Source: Ceratotherium simum simum
Taxonomy: Eukaryota; Chordata; Mammalia; Perissodactyla; Rhinocerotidae
Assembly (NCBI RefSeq): GCF_000283155.1
Contig: NW_004454178.1
Coordinates: forward strand, 2,578,373 to 2,642,372
Length of the DNA stretch: 64,000 nt
Direction of reading: 5' to 3'
Positions 61,160 to 64,000 of this stretch are shown piece after piece; position 1 is the stretch's first letter; each line of letters opens with the position of its first letter. The position numbers and the translations under genes are program-made. The notes beneath the pieces are model-generated. The model saw nothing but the letters and a program-made list of their open reading frames with translations, did no database searches and was not told the origin of the DNA.

Positions 61160-61890
61160 CAAAAAACAAAAACATACTGGAATACCTTTTGTCACTTTTC
61201 AAATTGGAAAAAAATCCAAAGATTTGATAACGCCCGATCCTCTATTACACGGGTCATGAGGAAACAATTGCTGGCCTACACTGCTGGTGAAAATGCCAAA
61301 TGGAACAACCTCTATGGATGGTAACTTGCTTTTATCTATAAAAATTACAGATGTATTTACCATTTGACCTGGGAATTCTACTCCTGGAAATTCATCCTAC
61401 AGATGTACCTTCACATATGTGAAATAACATAGTTTCTTCACTGCACCACTATTTGTAATAGCAAAAGTCTGGAAGCCATCCACCAGTGATAAGGACAAGT
61501 AAATAAACTGTTATATAACCACAGAGTGTAATGATCTGCAGCTGTTATAAAGAATGTGAAAGTTCCGTACGCACTGAAGAAATAATCTCCAGAATATATT
61601 ATTAAGTGAAAAAAAGCAAGGTTTGGGATTACGTTTTTAATGCATTTCCTTTTGTGTATTAAGAAAGTAAAATAAAATATATTCATATTTACTTATATTT
61701 TCACAAAGAAATTGGAAAGATATACAAGAAACTAATAAAATGGTTACTTCTGGAGGGTTGATTGGAGGAGCATTGAGTAGACTGATATGGCATGAGTATA
61801 AAACTTCATCATGCATAATTTTTTATATTGCTTTGATTCTTGGGCTGTATGAGTATATTACCATTTCCAAAAATTAAAATAAAAACTAAC
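61160..61890 (+). mobile_element. L1 3' region, sense (part 2)
   Basis: It has 'cttttcaaattggaaaaaaatccaaagatttgataacgcccg', 'caattgctggcctacactgctggtgaaaatgccaaatggaacaacctctatgg', 'cactatttgtaatagcaaaagtctgg', 'aagaaactaataaaatggttacttctggagg' and an A-rich end. This is an old L1M 3' part with no intact ORF2. Confidence 0.85.
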
Positions 61891-62029
61891 AGCAAAAAAC
61901 CTAAATACTTGGAACAGATGAGGGCATGCTTTCAAATCCAATTCAAACAGACAATAGAGAGAATAAATAGAAAATCCAAACTCTCTTCCTTTTGACAAGG
62001 ACTAATGATAATTATCATTATAATTGACA

Positions 62030-62252
62030 TTTGTTATCATTGTTATAATTACTATTCATATATTGACTTATTTAATTCTCAAAACAACCCTATAAAGTAG
62101 ATGTTATTATTTTTGCCATATTACAGATGATAAAAGTTAACACAGAGAGGTTAACTAACTTCTCCAAAGCCACACAGCTAATAACTAGTAGAGCTGAAAT
62201 TCTAACCTGGTATTTTGCCTTCAGAAAGCATGCTCTTAATCACTATGTGCCT
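62030..62252 (-). mobile_element. MIR SINE, reverse orientation
   Basis: 'atattgacttatttaattctcaaaacaaccctataaagtagatgttatt', then 'cagatgataaaagttaacacagagaggttaactaacttctccaaagccacacagctaataactagtagagctg'. It is well preserved. Confidence 0.9.
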
Positions 62253-62674
62253 GGCCATTGAGGAAATCATATGATATCTAACAGTTTTAAATGCTGGCCA
62301 TTTAGCAATGGAAGGCAGAAATTAGATTTTTCTGTCCACAAGTAAACCTTGGCCTTAACAGCATACGTCTTTTGTGGTACTTAATCTATACCTTTGCAGG
62401 GGGTGGAGGGAGATAATAATAGCCTCTATTATAGAAGATATGGGGAAAATATATGTGTTTAATTTGCTATCCTGAGTATATGGCAAATATAAGAAGAAAA
62501 TAAATAAAACAATGTTCAAAACCTGAAGATCTATAATTTCAATCTCAGCTTTGAAATTATCATGGTCACTTATTGCCCTACATAAGATATTAAGCCAACA
62601 AAAATTGGGCCAAGTCAAAAAGGTTTCTGGTTTGTCAACTCTTAACATTGACAGGAAACCAAGAAGAAAAGATA

Positions 62675-63110
62675 GAGCGGTCCCCCCTTATTCACAGGGG
62701 ATACGTTCCAAGACCCCCAGTGGATGCCTGAAACCACAGATAGGACCGAACCCTATATGTATTATGCTTTTTCCTATACGTACATACTTATGATAAAGAT
62801 TAATTTATAAATTAGGCACAATAAGAGATTAACTAAAATAGCTAATAGTAAAATAGAATAATCATAAAAATATACCGTAATAAAAGTTATGTGAATGTGA
62901 TCTCTCTCTCTCTCAAAATATCTTATTGTACTGTGCTCATTCTTCTTATAAGGTATGAGATGATACAATGCCTACATGACGAGATGAAGTGAGGTGAATG
63001 ACATAGACATTGTGACGTAGTGAATTTTCCATTTAATATTTTCAGTCTGTGGTTGACCACAGGTAACTGAAACCATGGAAAGTGAAACTGCGGATAAGGG
63101 GGGACTACTG
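62675..63110 (-). mobile_element. Tigger-type MITE (MER44-like), second copy
   Basis: The left end is 'gagcggtccccccttattcac' and the right end '...cggataaggggggactactg', forming terminal inverted repeats. TA flanks both sides (62673-62674 and 63111-63112). The interior is the reverse of the copy nested in the provirus, with the same internal deletion ('caatgcctacatgacgag', 'gaatgacatagacattgtgacg'). A short (TC)n at about 62900 corresponds to the GA tract of the other copy. Confidence 0.88.
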
Positions 63111-64000
63111 TATACAATTCTATTCCCTGAAGTAACTCATGATCTCTTCTTGACTTCTTTCCTTAGGTTTACTTTTTAATTAAAATGCAATATCTGGATC
63201 CAGAAAATGTGTCAGTCTGAAGATAATTTTCTAGAGTCAATGTGAAGGAAAATAGAATGACAGTAAGTCTAGAAACATAAATCTGGTTGACATTTCAAGG
63301 ACTTAGAAGTAAAGACCCACATATAATTTTCTTAACTCAACCCAGACCCAGTTCAAAACAGATTTGTAGCCCTTCTGAGCAGCCCTTATGAGTTAGATAT
63401 CAGTACATTCTTCCCTCTCCATACTGTCCACTTCTACACAAAAATATTTTCAGTCAGTTCCAACTTTTAAGCCCCAGGAGCAGCAAACTCATTAAGTATT
63501 AATAGCATAGAATGGTTTGTAACTGAGACTGTATATCAAAATGACTAGGTAGATTTTTAATTATGTCCGTCAAAATCTGAAAAATCTATTGTCCAAGCTA
63601 AATTCCAAATTGATCTCTAAGTGAAAATACCTATTGTAAAGCTGATTACTATTGGATAGTTATGTTCAAAATGTCCTTTTTAAATTTAGCCCTATTAAAG
63701 TCATCTGAGTTCAATCATCAGAACAAAGCATCGGATCAATTTTTGACCACAGCAGTTATCATTCACTTCTGAATGATCATTATGAAAACTACTAATGGAG
63801 TCAATAGATATAATTCCTAATTATTGAGCTACGATTATGAGCTGTTGATGATGTTATCCCTTTTTGAATACACATATATACTCTATTTCTAGAAAAGAAA
63901 TGTTTGGTAGAAAAATGGGATGAATATATGATTGAAATAGTGAACTCTTGCAACAAAGAAGAGTTCTCACGCTAAGGATAAACACATTTTGCAAGTAATT

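Larger units (their letters stand above)
34967..64000 (-). other. ERBB4: ERBB4 intron 19 (3' part)
   Basis: This is non-coding sequence upstream of the exon in gene orientation. It holds a complete antisense retrovirus, an RTE-derived element and many older repeats, listed separately. In these stretches of over 300 bases I see nothing I can name: 34985-35410, 45990-48180, 50585-51238, 53115-54950, 55340-58020, 59567-60070, 60361-60754 and 63115-64000. Exon 19 (99 nt in EGFR, encoding the AIK lysine strand) was not found by eye. It lies beyond 64000, inside the gap at 58652-59566, or was missed. Confidence 0.85.

Overview
The window is mammalian intronic DNA, most likely from a perissodactyl and probably an equid. 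The evidence is repeated tRNA-derived SINEs of the equine ERE type, three of them flanked by near-perfect target-site duplications, on a background of old mammalian repeats (MIR, L2, L3/CR1, L1M, MaLR LTRs, Tigger and hAT DNA transposons). The sequence is AT-rich and has almost no coding content. Two runs of N (33624-34283 and 58652-59566) mark it as a draft assembly. Nothing bacterial, no CRISPR array and no operon is present.

The only host coding sequence I can support is one 186-bp exon on the minus strand at 34781-34966. It encodes part of the ERBB4 receptor tyrosine kinase domain and matches exon 20 by correspondence with EGFR exon 20. The gene therefore runs right to left: 34967-64000 is the end of intron 19 and 1-34780 is the start of intron 20. 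I searched by eye for exons 19 and 21 and found neither.

Layout. 1-14 kb: L2, MIR, an ERE, a hAT-like element, an L1 fragment and an L3/CR1 remnant. 14-15.3 kb: a short tandem-repeat array, L2 and a complete TA-flanked Tigger MITE. 16-33.6 kb: several MIRs, two EREs, L1 and MaLR LTR remnants, a long L2 and a young ERE beside the first gap. 34.8-35.0 kb: the ERBB4 exon. 35.4-43.5 kb: a complete but inactivated class I (gamma-type) endogenous retrovirus on the plus strand, antisense to ERBB4, with two LTRs, a Leu-like primer site, gag, pro, pol, env and a polypurine tract, and a Tigger-type MITE nested in its leader. 43.5-44.4 kb: a GC-richer block I cannot assign. 44.8-45.5 kb: a short non-autonomous RTE-type element with an ERE nested in its tail. 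45.5-64 kb: L2, MIR, MaLR and L1 remnants, an unassigned 117-codon ORF, the second gap, and a second copy of the same Tigger-type MITE.

There is no gene network to describe here. The window shows one kinase exon inside very large introns that have collected several layers of transposons. The most informative features are the nesting order of those insertions, the antisense provirus, the RTE-derived element and a few perfect hairpins. I found no convincing new biological system.
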